Translations under genes and position numbers: made by a program
Part shown: positions 4,877 through 10,325 of the stretch, piece after piece
Numbering within the stretch: position 1 is the first letter of the stretch
Layout of the letters: each line of letters begins with the position of its first letter
DNA from: a virus
Virus record (IMG/VR): IMGVR_UViG_3300033143_005624
Coordinates: 1-27,101 of that record
Reading direction: 5' to 3' (one strand)
DNA: 27,101 nt
The notes under the pieces: generated by a model
Told to the model about the DNA's origin: nothing
The model's database searches: none
Seen by the model: only the letters and a program-made list of their open reading frames with translations

Positions 4877-5164
4877 CAGTAGAAAGTGTTCATGAAGTAG
4901 GCAATCAGCGCGTTTTTTAGCGAAATTAAGCGATTTTTAGCTGGATTTTGACGATTTTGTCGTCGAGATCTGGCTTTAAATTGTTGTAGAAGCATGGTGA
5001 AAGATGCGTGAGCTACCGTGAAAAATGCACGATTTTACTGACATCCAGCGGGATTTTCGAGGAAAACTGCGCGATCACTGAGGTTTTAAGGGGATTTTTT
5101 GGGATTTTGCGGTGGGCTGGAGCAATTTTAGTAGAAGATACTAAAAGATAATAAAAATTATTAC
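4877..5164. other. Non-coding, GATTTT-rich region
   Basis: No frame is supported in these 288 bases. GATTTT occurs seven times (4932, 4944, 4953, 5031, 5052, 5093, 5103), with related forms such as CGTTTTTTAG and CAATTTTAG. A small hairpin GACGA/TCGTC lies at about 4950-4964. The region ends at the terminator at 5165-5192, so any rightward transcript of 4005-4876 would carry it as a long 3' UTR. It could be a small RNA, a protein-binding repeat region or an origin-like element. Confidence 0.5.
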
Positions 5165-5192
5165 GGAACGTCCTAAAGGACGTTCATTTTTG
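5165..5192. terminator. Bidirectional intrinsic terminator
   Basis: The perfect 8-bp stem GAACGTCC (5166-5173) / GGACGTTC (5178-5185) with loop TAAA is followed on the plus strand by ATTTTTG. On the minus strand the same stem is followed by a U-rich stretch (complement of 5150-5160). It separates convergent units: the rightward small genes ending at 4876 and the leftward Cys-rich genes ending at 5213. Confidence 0.85.
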
Positions 5193-5212
5193 AATGACTT
5201 TTGTTAGGAACA

Positions 5213-5518
5213 TCACGAATAGGTAGGGTGTTGGAAGGAAAAGTGATCAGATCCATTGGTATTACTGAAGTTTGACCGATAAATCATGCCGTTAACGTAC
5301 ACAGACACGACAATATCAGATCCCATTGGAGGTGCGTGCATAAACTTCACCATGTTGCCTCCAATGAGGGTATAGTCTTCACCGGGACACTGCAGTAGGC
5401 CGTTGACAAACACGTAAGGGACTTGTAAGCCACAGCGCTCACAGCTTGTATTGTCAGGGAAGCTGTGACCAAGAGTGCGACAAAGGTCTTTTATCAACTG
5501 TTTTGCTGACTCAGTCAC
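5213..5518 (-). CDS. CxxxGH...CxxCG family protein, paralogue 1
   Basis: The protein has 101 residues from GTG 5518, with AAAGGA seven bases upstream; the GTGA junction overlaps the upstream stop. The N-terminus carries the shared signature LIKDLCRTLGHSF, then CERCGLQ (residues about 7-32). The four metal ligands are likely Cys, His, Cys, Cys, as a compact zinc ribbon. The C-terminal 65 residues differ from the other paralogues and read as beta-rich (FVNGLLQCPGEDYTLIGGN; IVVSVYVNGMIYRSNF). Small phage and prophage proteins with CxxxGHxW...CxxCG are widespread (DUF1660-like) and have no established function. Last gene of the leftward unit, just before the terminator. Confidence 0.75.
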   Translation of the reverse strand: MTESAKQLIKDLCRTLGHSFPDNTSCERCGLQVPYVFVNGLLQCPGEDYTLIGGNMVKFMHAPPMGSDIVVSVYVNGMIYRSNFSNTNGSDHFSFQHPTYS

Positions 5519-5862
5519 AGAAAAATCCTTTGTTGAACATAATTTAGGTTGGCGGGGACCATATATTTGACAATGACATCTCTTCCATGCGTATGATCTA
5601 TTTCAACGGTGTAGTTAACTATAGTTCCTTCCATCTCAAGAGTGGTCAGCACGTGACTAGCTACCCGAACCATCTCGTACTGAAGCTGTGGAGTGTTAGG
5701 CATCCCTACAAATTTAGATAGATTGTCTTGTAAAGTCTTCTTAACCAGAACTATAGGTCCTTCACCACAGCGTTGACATTCAAAAAGATCTGGTTTCATC
5801 TCATGGCCGACTGCTCGGCAGATGTCTTCTTTAAGTTTCTTTGCTCTCTGTGTCTGTTCCAC
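5515..5862 (-). CDS. CxxxGH...CxxCG family protein, paralogue 2
   Basis: The protein has 115 residues from GTG 5862, with only a weak purine-rich site (AAGAAA), so coupling to the upstream gene (overlap 32 bases) is likely. Signature: LKEDICRAVGHEM near residue 11-23, then ECQRCGEG at about 28-35. The remaining about 80 residues include a helix (MVRVASHVLTTLEMEG) and a beta hairpin (IVNYTVEIDHTHGRDVIVKY). This hairpin echoes that in paralogue 5 (VQIEISITEDIG), so the variable domain may also be related. Function unknown. Confidence 0.75.
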   Translation of the reverse strand: MEQTQRAKKLKEDICRAVGHEMKPDLFECQRCGEGPIVLVKKTLQDNLSKFVGMPNTPQLQYEMVRVASHVLTTLEMEGTIVNYTVEIDHTHGRDVIVKYMVPANLNYVQQRIFL

Positions 5863-6097
5863 GTTTCTTAGCTCTGTCTAGTATACTGTAACGTCTCACC
5901 ATTAGATCTGAGTACTTAACTTTAGGTTGGATTGGTCTCTGTTCTCCACAGCGACGGCACTCCTCGTAGCTAGCCCAAGTGTCTATAGTTATTCTTGTAG
6001 CTACTCCAGGAGGTGACTTGACTTTTTCCTCTATCTCCTCAGGACCTCCCCAGTCATGTCCTACAACTCGACAGATGTTCTTTTTAAACTCACTCAT
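5831..6097 (-). CDS. CxxxGH...CxxCG family protein, paralogue 3
   Basis: The protein has 88 residues from ATG 6097, which overlaps the upstream stop (ATGAGTGA). The frame is open to 6130, but that part belongs to the preceding gene. Signature: FKKNICRVVGHDW, then a 25-residue insertion containing TRITIDTWASY, then ECRRCGEQRP. The longer gap between the two ligand pairs suggests an extra beta hairpin within the zinc ribbon. The C-terminus is basic (SILDRAKKRGTDTESK). Confidence 0.75.
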   Translation of the reverse strand: MSEFKKNICRVVGHDWGGPEEIEEKVKSPPGVATRITIDTWASYEECRRCGEQRPIQPKVKYSDLMVRRYSILDRAKKRGTDTESKET

Positions 6098-6245
6098 CTT
6101 TCTTTGACCACTCTGCCCAAGGGTCTTCAACCTCTTCTTGCATAGAACACCTTCTGCATATTTTATAAGAAGCTACTCGCGTAAAGGAGATAGCCCAATC
6201 ATGCCCCATCATATCACAGATGCGATTATGTGGTTGCTCCGCCAA
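6090..6245 (-). CDS. CxxxGH...CxxC family protein, paralogue 4 (minimal)
   Basis: The protein has 51 residues. I chose TTG 6245 because GGGGAGG lies nine bases upstream and no ATG occurs before the signature. An open frame to 6359 runs through the upstream gene without a site. Signature: NRICDMMGHDWAISF, then SYKICRRCSMQ. In this copy the Gly after the second Cys pair is Ser. It ends with an acidic tail (EEVEDPWAEWSKKDE) and is essentially the zinc-ribbon core alone, with no variable domain. It overlaps both neighbours. Confidence 0.65.
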   Translation of the reverse strand: MAEQPHNRICDMMGHDWAISFTRVASYKICRRCSMQEEVEDPWAEWSKKDE

Positions 6246-6420
6246 TGTTCCATTCCTCCCCTGAATAAACTGATCTGAGTCTTGCGAAACAGTTCGAACA
6301 AATAATTTTTCCGTTAATGGTAGCGATAGGATTAACAGTACAACACAACTTGGGCTCAAAAGTTAAGATCCAATGATCAACATACTTCGGAGTCATGTCT
6401 GGTAGATTACCTTTACTCAT
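6226..6420 (-). CDS. Small Cys-rich protein
   Basis: The protein has 64 residues from ATG 6420, overlapping the end of the preceding gene (stop TAA inside ATGAGTAA), with a weak site. It begins MSKGNLPDMTPKYVDHWILT. It carries two Cys pairs, KLCCTVNP and IICSNCFARL, in a ribbon-like arrangement different from the CxxxGH family. It lies inside the paralogue array and is probably another zinc-binding mini-protein. Function unknown. Confidence 0.6.
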   Translation of the reverse strand: MSKGNLPDMTPKYVDHWILTFEPKLCCTVNPIATINGKIICSNCFARLRSVYSGEEWNIGGATT

Positions 6421-6622
6421 CAATATCTATTTTGTAGATAGCTCTTGAATTATAAACAGTAAGTCCTATATCTTCTGTTATAGAAATTTCAATTTGAACT
6501 TCTGTTACCTTCTCACAACGCTTACACTCTTTAATATACTTTCCTTGAAAGTAAACTGGCTCCTCCCATTCATGACCAACTGCTCTGCAGATGTCCTTTT
6601 TGAGTTGATGCTCTCTAGCCAT
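6413..6622 (-). CDS. CxxxGH...CxxC family protein, paralogue 5
   Basis: The protein has 69 residues from ATG 6622 with GGAGAG 12 bases upstream, a long spacing. Signature: MAREHQLKKDICRAVGHEW at residues 1-19, then KECKRCEKV at about 32-40. The C-terminus is a beta hairpin (EVQIEISITEDIGLTVYNSR). Residues KKDICRAVGHE are almost identical to paralogue 2 (KEDICRAVGHE), pointing to recent duplication. It overlaps the upstream 39-residue gene by 8 bases. Confidence 0.75.
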   Translation of the reverse strand: MAREHQLKKDICRAVGHEWEEPVYFQGKYIKECKRCEKVTEVQIEISITEDIGLTVYNSRAIYKIDIDE

Positions 6623-6734
6623 TTTGAATGTGTTCTCTCCAGAGAGACTCTATAAACTTGCCGAGGATCTTAAAGTTACCGCAAGAACACTCAAAGCCGT
6701 TCTTAATCTGTTTTAGTTTGTGTTCCTTTTTCAA
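6615..6734 (-). CDS. 39-residue CxC mini-protein
   Basis: Read directly: TTG 6734 lies seven bases after GGAGAT, and an in-frame stop just upstream rules out a longer form. The stop TAG is at 6615-6617. It begins (M)KKEHKLKQIKNGFECSCGNF and ends WREHIQNG. One CxCG motif. The preceding gene's stop is embedded in the ribosome binding site (GGAGATAA). Small and unrecognised, but the tight overlaps on both sides argue that it is translated. Confidence 0.5.
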   Translation of the reverse strand: MKKEHKLKQIKNGFECSCGNFKILGKFIESLWREHIQNG

Positions 6735-6739
6735 AGTGG

Positions 6740-6838
6740 TTATCTCCGCTGATGTTCTTTATGGTCATCGTTGACCCATCTACTACAACTACATTGTCGT
6801 TGTCTTAGATGCGTTTTAATACTATATCGCTTACTCAT
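6740..6838 (-). CDS. 32-residue CxC mini-protein
   Basis: ATG 6838 overlaps the stop of the preceding gene (ATGAGTAAG). The stop TAA sits within the next gene's ribosome binding site. The protein begins MSKRYSIKTHLRQRQCSCSR and ends HKEHQRR: basic, His-rich and with one CxC. The frame is open further upstream (6925), but those residues are the antiphase of the membrane-protein gene. Very short, so supported mainly by the overlap pattern. Confidence 0.4.
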   Translation of the reverse strand: MSKRYSIKTHLRQRQCSCSRWVNDDHKEHQRR

Positions 6839-7007
6839 AACCACACCTGCATGTAGACAACACGCGATTACCATCCGGAGTAGTAAAAGCATAGCCGGAG
6901 ATACTATCTTCATGTACAAACACAATAGCTACTCCGCATGTCTTCAATAGTACATAAAAGCTAAAGCCGACTATCAATATTGCTATGATGGTGGGAAGTA
7001 GTTTCAT
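6831..7007 (-). CDS. Small membrane-anchored or exported protein with CxC tail
   Basis: Read directly: 58 residues from ATG 7007 to TAA at 6831-6833. The N-terminus is a hydrophobic span (MKLLPTIIAILIVGFSFYVL) and may be a signal anchor. The rest is short and ends STCRCGYE. The start lies only 7 bases from the 3' end of the tmRNA (7015) and has no ribosome binding site outside the tmRNA body. If tmRNA maturation cuts there, this gene would be translated from a message with a 7-nt leader. Function unknown. Confidence 0.6.
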   Translation of the reverse strand: MKLLPTIIAILIVGFSFYVLLKTCGVAIVFVHEDSISGYAFTTPDGNRVLSTCRCGYE

Positions 7008-7014
7008 AAATCAA

Positions 7015-7377
7015 TGGAGCGAGGGAGATTCGAACTCCCGTCCTGAATGCATTCTCGTTCAGATGATACTGTTGTGCCCAGTTAGGTATGAGCGACCACG
7101 TCAGGGATGAATAGGCTTGTTACGGTGTCCCATTCACTTTCCACCACCTGATTCTACTAACTCCGAGCTGAAAGAATCAGGAAAAATACTCGGAGGTTAT
7201 GGAGCTTAGGCTGGTACTAGTACACGCCCGAAGGCTTGTTCTACTACTTCCTCAGCTACCGCTAGAAGCTTATTAGGCTTAGCAGTTATTGTTTTGGTCT
7301 CCTTTTAACGAGGCCAAGAGACCAACCTCGAACAGCATCTGACGACAACTTCATTCAGTCGATATCCTTTTCGCCCC
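7015..7377 (-). ncRNA. ssrA: Phage-encoded transfer-messenger RNA (tmRNA)
   Basis: tmRNA rescues ribosomes stalled on messages lacking a stop codon by acting first as an alanyl-tRNA and then as a template for a degradation tag. On the minus strand the 5' end GGGGCGA (7377-7371) pairs with TCGCTCC (7022-7016) as a 7-bp acceptor stem with one G-U. The 3' domain has GGAC, a 5-bp T-stem GGGAG/CTCCC with loop TTCGAAT, and discriminator A at 7015. CCA is not encoded (TTG follows). Near the 5' end, GGATATCGAC resembles the conserved GGAUUCGAC. An internal tag frame (7283-7206) starts after AACTGCTAA. The length, about 363 nt, is normal. The 5' 23 nt lie inside the upstream gene's 3' end (stop 7355). 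Unusual only in being on a phage and overlapping a gene. Confidence 0.92.
7206..7283 (-). other. tmRNA tag-peptide reading frame
   Basis: Within the tmRNA the probable resume codon is GCT (7283-7281) and the frame ends in TAA (7208-7206). The tag would have 25 residues, starting AKPNKLLAVAEEVV and ending FGRVLVPA. That is long compared with typical tags of about 10-15 residues, and it ends LVPA rather than the common ALAA; the small hydrophobic end still fits recognition by ClpXP-type proteases. Resume-codon choice is inferred from the sequence context and the position of the frame. Confidence 0.7.
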
Positions 7378-7774
7378 CATATTTAATATTTCTTACGTCA
7401 CAAATTAGTTTCTCTTCCTTAGTAAGCTCTTCAGGATAGATGATTGCATCTAAATTTATTGCCTGATAGCTGGGTATATAATGCGGCGGTGAGCTCATAC
7501 TACGAAAGATTTCAAAGGGTTGATTTACTTCAATAGATATAACGTGAATGTCAAGCTTACTAATCTTACGAGGAAAATTCTCTGTAATAGAAAAGGCAAT
7601 GATACGTCTTTCTGCTTGAAGGTTCTTCGACATAGAGTCTAGTCTTATTTGAGTCTCATAAGCTTCAAATCCTTTCCAGTTTAAGTTATGACACGACATT
7701 ATATAGCCGATGGGACCTCTATCGATTATCTCAATTAAAGGGCCTAAATAGATCCTTCCTCTCGTGAAATCCAT
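7355..7774 (-). CDS. Hypothetical protein overlapping the tmRNA 5' end
   Basis: The protein has 139 residues from ATG 7774. It begins MDFTRGRIYLGPLIEIIDRG and looks like a soluble alpha/beta protein with beta-strand-rich segments (ISKLDIHVISIEVNQPFEIF). No family recognised. TATAAT on the minus strand (7784-7779) ends four bases before the ATG, so the message is effectively leaderless and no ribosome binding site is present. The last seven codons and the stop (GGG GGC GAA AAG GAT ATC GAC TGA) are the 5' end of the tmRNA. RNase P cleavage at the tmRNA 5' end would cut this message within the GGG codon and leave it without a stop. It is the first gene of the leftward unit. Confidence 0.75.
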   Translation of the reverse strand: MDFTRGRIYLGPLIEIIDRGPIGYIMSCHNLNWKGFEAYETQIRLDSMSKNLQAERRIIAFSITENFPRKISKLDIHVISIEVNQPFEIFRSMSSPPHYIPSYQAINLDAIIYPEELTKEEKLICDVRNIKYGGEKDID

Positions 7775-7778
7775 GATT

Positions 7779-7784
7779 ATTATA
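7779..7784 (-). promoter_or_regulatory. Leftward promoter -10 for the tmRNA/Cys-rich unit
   Basis: A perfect TATAAT on the minus strand lies four bases from ATG 7774. The expected transcription start coincides with the start codon. No good -35 hexamer is visible (about CGTATT at the right distance). The upstream flank TTAATG-TATAAT resembles the flank of the rightward promoter at 3992 (TATTAG-TATAAT), but the 12-nt box found there is absent. Confidence 0.55.
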
Positions 7785-7818
7785 CATTAAAAGCATATTC
7801 TTAATACGGGAAACACTC

Positions 7819-7841
7819 AATTGTCGTAGGTATCGACAATT
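7819..7841. repeat. Hairpin in divergent promoter region
   Basis: AATTGTCG (7819-7826) and CGACAATT (7834-7841) form a perfect 8-bp inverted repeat with a 7-base loop. It lies between the leftward unit (start 7774) and the rightward structural unit (start 7897), so it may be an operator shared by both. A second weaker stem (GGTAGAAA/TTTCTGCC, 7848-7867) follows in the rightward leader. Confidence 0.45.
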
Positions 7842-7896
7842 TATTAAGGTAGAAAGTCATTTTCTGCCGTTTATTGCCTACAGCGAGGATTTTACG

Positions 7897-9231
7897 ATGG
7901 ATAGTCTTAAAGGAAAATATAAGGGGTATGACCCCATGCGCCGCAGGGATGCTGCCCAAGAGTTCCGGCTATCAGCAATTAAGAATACACTGATGTACGG
8001 GGCCGAACGTAAGCTCCAGGAGTACTTTCAAGCTAAGCGGTTGACCGCAGCAAAAGTGCTCAGTACACAGATTGATAACCTGGACATTACAGAAGATTCT
8101 GATTCAGGGTCTCTAATGTTCACAGGTAAAATTGTTGCTAAAGTGTCTTTTATTGACGACAATCAACTTAAGACAGCGGAACTACCTGTGACTGTTTTAG
8201 ATAGTCAGCTTGCGTTGGTAGACAAAGAGATTGAGAAGGCTCTGTCCGAAGCATCCGCAGAAGCTGAAGAAGCACCTATTGACCCAACTAAAGTGACAGC
8301 TTCTCTAACCGATTTTAAAGTTGTTGACGATGGTACCAAATATCTGAAGGTGTATCATACAGCAGCGTATGGTGACCTAGAACCCATTGGAGCTGTCTCG
8401 AAAGATGAGTATACTGAGGCGGAAGGGCTAGAGGCTCTCCTAACAGAGATGTTCAAGGATGAAGCTACCTCGTGGCCTGCTGATGTATCCTTCGAAGGTG
8501 AGTTTACAGAACCAGAGATTACAGAAGCTTCTCCTGCACCTGAAGATGTTCAATATGTAGTTAAAGTTGATCCTTCATTGGAGAAGGAAGCAGAGGAAGA
8601 AGTTAATATGGAGTATCGTTATAAGTCCCACGATAATATTCGCCTCTCTGTTGAAAAAGAAAAGATGAACTACGATGCGCTACAGTCACGTATCACACAG
8701 CGTGCAATCGTAACCCTTTCTGACTCCCTACGTTCCAACCGAATGGGTACCTTTAAAATCAAGGATGCCTCAACAACCTATGATCCAGAAACGAAGATGG
8801 GTACAGTTGTTGTTCAAACAGAACTTCTTGATGGGCGTGATACAAAGCTTATATCTTTAGAGGTAGCTATTAATGGAGAGTCAATGACTCTTCCTACCAT
8901 TGATCAGGTAACTTCTATGCTAAAAGAAGCTAAACCGGTCGAAAACAAACCAGTCATTAAGAAAGAAGCTAAAAAGAAGCGTTCCCTTGAAAAGAAGGCT
9001 GGTGCAATGTCCCCTTCGAACACGGATTACCAAGAAGTTCTACGTATGCCAAAGGACTTTCTACCAAAGTCTCTCAAAGAGGGCGATGTTATCGAGGTCG
9101 ATGGTCTACGATGGAAACTCACTTCTAAGAGTGAAGGACAGCTTAGTAAGCAGAAGGACACGGCTAGTCATTGGCTGTTTGAGCGTGTAAGAGGTTACGA
9201 AAAACCTATTTACAAACAGGAAAGCTATTAA
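7897..9231 (+). CDS. Putative virion-associated protein, 444 residues
   Basis: Starts at ATG 7897 with GAGG about ten bases upstream. The sequence is soluble, acidic in the middle, and has a repeated architecture. Residues about 25-120 (helix, then MFTGKIVAKVSF, AELPVTVLD, and a helix ending KEIEKAL) resemble residues about 255-345 (helix, then MGTVVVQTELL, ISLEVAINGE, IDQVTSML). Both contain a basic helix followed by a beta-sheet and a short terminal helix. The segment joining them is Glu/Ala-rich. After a basic linker (IKKEAKKKRSLEKKAG) the C-terminus forms a small beta domain (GDVIEVDGLRWKLTS). No enzymatic motif. Its position at the head of the structural block suggests a minor head or neck component, which is inference only. 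Confidence 0.8.
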   Translation: MDSLKGKYKGYDPMRRRDAAQEFRLSAIKNTLMYGAERKLQEYFQAKRLTAAKVLSTQIDNLDITEDSDSGSLMFTGKIVAKVSFIDDNQLKTAELPVTVLDSQLALVDKEIEKALSEASAEAEEAPIDPTKVTASLTDFKVVDDGTKYLKVYHTAAYGDLEPIGAVSKDEYTEAEGLEALLTEMFKDEATSWPADVSFEGEFTEPEITEASPAPEDVQYVVKVDPSLEKEAEEEVNMEYRYKSHDNIRLSVEKEKMNYDALQSRITQRAIVTLSDSLRSNRMGTFKIKDASTTYDPETKMGTVVVQTELLDGRDTKLISLEVAINGESMTLPTIDQVTSMLKEAKPVENKPVIKKEAKKKRSLEKKAGAMSPSNTDYQEVLRMPKDFLPKSLKEGDVIEVDGLRWKLTSKSEGQLSKQKDTASHWLFERVRGYEKPIYKQESY

Positions 9232-9248
9232 TTTTACGGAGTTCAGTA

Positions 9249-10325
9249 ATGCCTGATAAAAGAGCAACCCGTAGAATAGATTTAGTTCCAGATTGGATAA
9301 GAGTTACTGCTGACGAGAATGCAGTAACTGGTGTTAACCAGTCTGAGACACTAAGTTATTCTGACGGCAATATAAATAAAACCCTCAGAGCTGTTCTTCG
9401 TACGGGAAACGATTATAGTTCTGTCAGTCTGCACTTTTTAGAGATTGAAGGTAATGATGCCTTGATCTACGAAAAGAAACATGATCTTCCTCAGGAAGCT
9501 GAAAGTGACTTTAAGAAGCTGTCCGAAAGATTGACTGCTATAAAAAGAGGTGCTCTCGTTGAAGGTCTTGAGGGTGCGACAGCAGAACAGATTGATTCCC
9601 TTATTGAGGAGTACAGGAAGAGGTCTGATCAACTTCCTGATACGAATCCTGCTGATACCGGGTCTCGTACGCAAACGAGTCTCGCTCCGGGGTGGAACAT
9701 AATAGATATTGAGGGAAGACTGCTTGTTGCTTTCTCTCATGATTTTCTGAAGAAGTCTCTTGATAAATTTAAAAAAGCATTGAGTGGACCTATTCAACCA
9801 CCTGAGACTATCTACAACACGTCTTCAAGACCTCACTGTGGTCTTGACGACTTCGTTGTAAGTCGTTGGAGAAAGGTTAAGACCGCTGATGGAAACATCG
9901 TGCGTAATATGGTGCAGATTGATCGTATTGGGTCTTCAGTGCCTATTATTATCGAGAAGGTCTCTAATGAGATATACAACCGGATCTGTTCTAATCTAAC
10001 TCCTGATGCAGCTGAGTACGGAATCGCATACGATAGTGTTACTGGTAAGTGGTTTAAGGTAGCAAAGGTAGTAATGCGCACTCTGTGGTTCGATAGTGTC
10101 GCTGAGGTTAAGGAATATCAGGAAGGTGAGGTAGGTAAGTCTCCGGAAGGAGAGAAGCTTGAAGGAAAACCACCTCCTGAAACAAAACCATTTGAAGAGT
10201 TAATGGAAGAAATGCCCGAAGGATCCGCTGAAGAAAGTCTTCCTAAAGAGCCAGGAGTTATCTCTCCAGAGGATTTTCCTTTGGGAGCACCTAAACAGTC
10301 TCAATTAAAAAAAAAGGGCGAATAG
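9249..10325 (+). CDS. Putative structural protein, upstream half of frameshift pair
   Basis: The protein has 358 residues from ATG 9249, starting MPDKRATRRIDLVPDWIRVT. Residues 20-110 look beta-rich followed by a helix. Residues about 195-290 form a second domain (HCGLDDFVVSRWRKVKTADG; VQIDRIGSSVPIIIEKVSNE). The C-terminal 65 residues are Pro/Glu/Gly-rich. The frame ends QSQLKKKGE, encoded by a run of nine A followed by GGGCGAATAG. The next coding frame is -1 relative to this one, is already open across the junction, and has no start codon for more than 50 codons. The normal product may therefore be a fusion of about 1,030 residues, with this 358-residue form as the non-shifted product. Function unknown. 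Confidence 0.8.
   Translation: MPDKRATRRIDLVPDWIRVTADENAVTGVNQSETLSYSDGNINKTLRAVLRTGNDYSSVSLHFLEIEGNDALIYEKKHDLPQEAESDFKKLSERLTAIKRGALVEGLEGATAEQIDSLIEEYRKRSDQLPDTNPADTGSRTQTSLAPGWNIIDIEGRLLVAFSHDFLKKSLDKFKKALSGPIQPPETIYNTSSRPHCGLDDFVVSRWRKVKTADGNIVRNMVQIDRIGSSVPIIIEKVSNEIYNRICSNLTPDAAEYGIAYDSVTGKWFKVAKVVMRTLWFDSVAEVKEYQEGEVGKSPEGEKLEGKPPPETKPFEELMEEMPEGSAEESLPKEPGVISPEDFPLGAPKQSQLKKKGE
10307..10318 (+). promoter_or_regulatory. A9-GGG slippery site, putative -1 frameshift
   Basis: Nine A (10307-10315) followed by GGG. In the 0 frame it reads TTA AAA AAA AAG GGC GAA TAG; in the -1 frame it reads AAA AAA AAA GGG CGA ATA and continues open to 12334. A -1 shift, or transcriptional slippage adding one A, fuses the two genes. 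The -1 frame is closed by TAA at 10292-10294, so the site lies within the permitted overlap window. A homopolymer length error in the assembly would give the same picture. Confidence 0.65.

Noticed and set aside
9438-9797. Minus-strand frame of 119 codons inside the 358-residue gene
   Set aside because: Antisense shadow of a clearly coding plus-strand gene, with no ribosome binding site.
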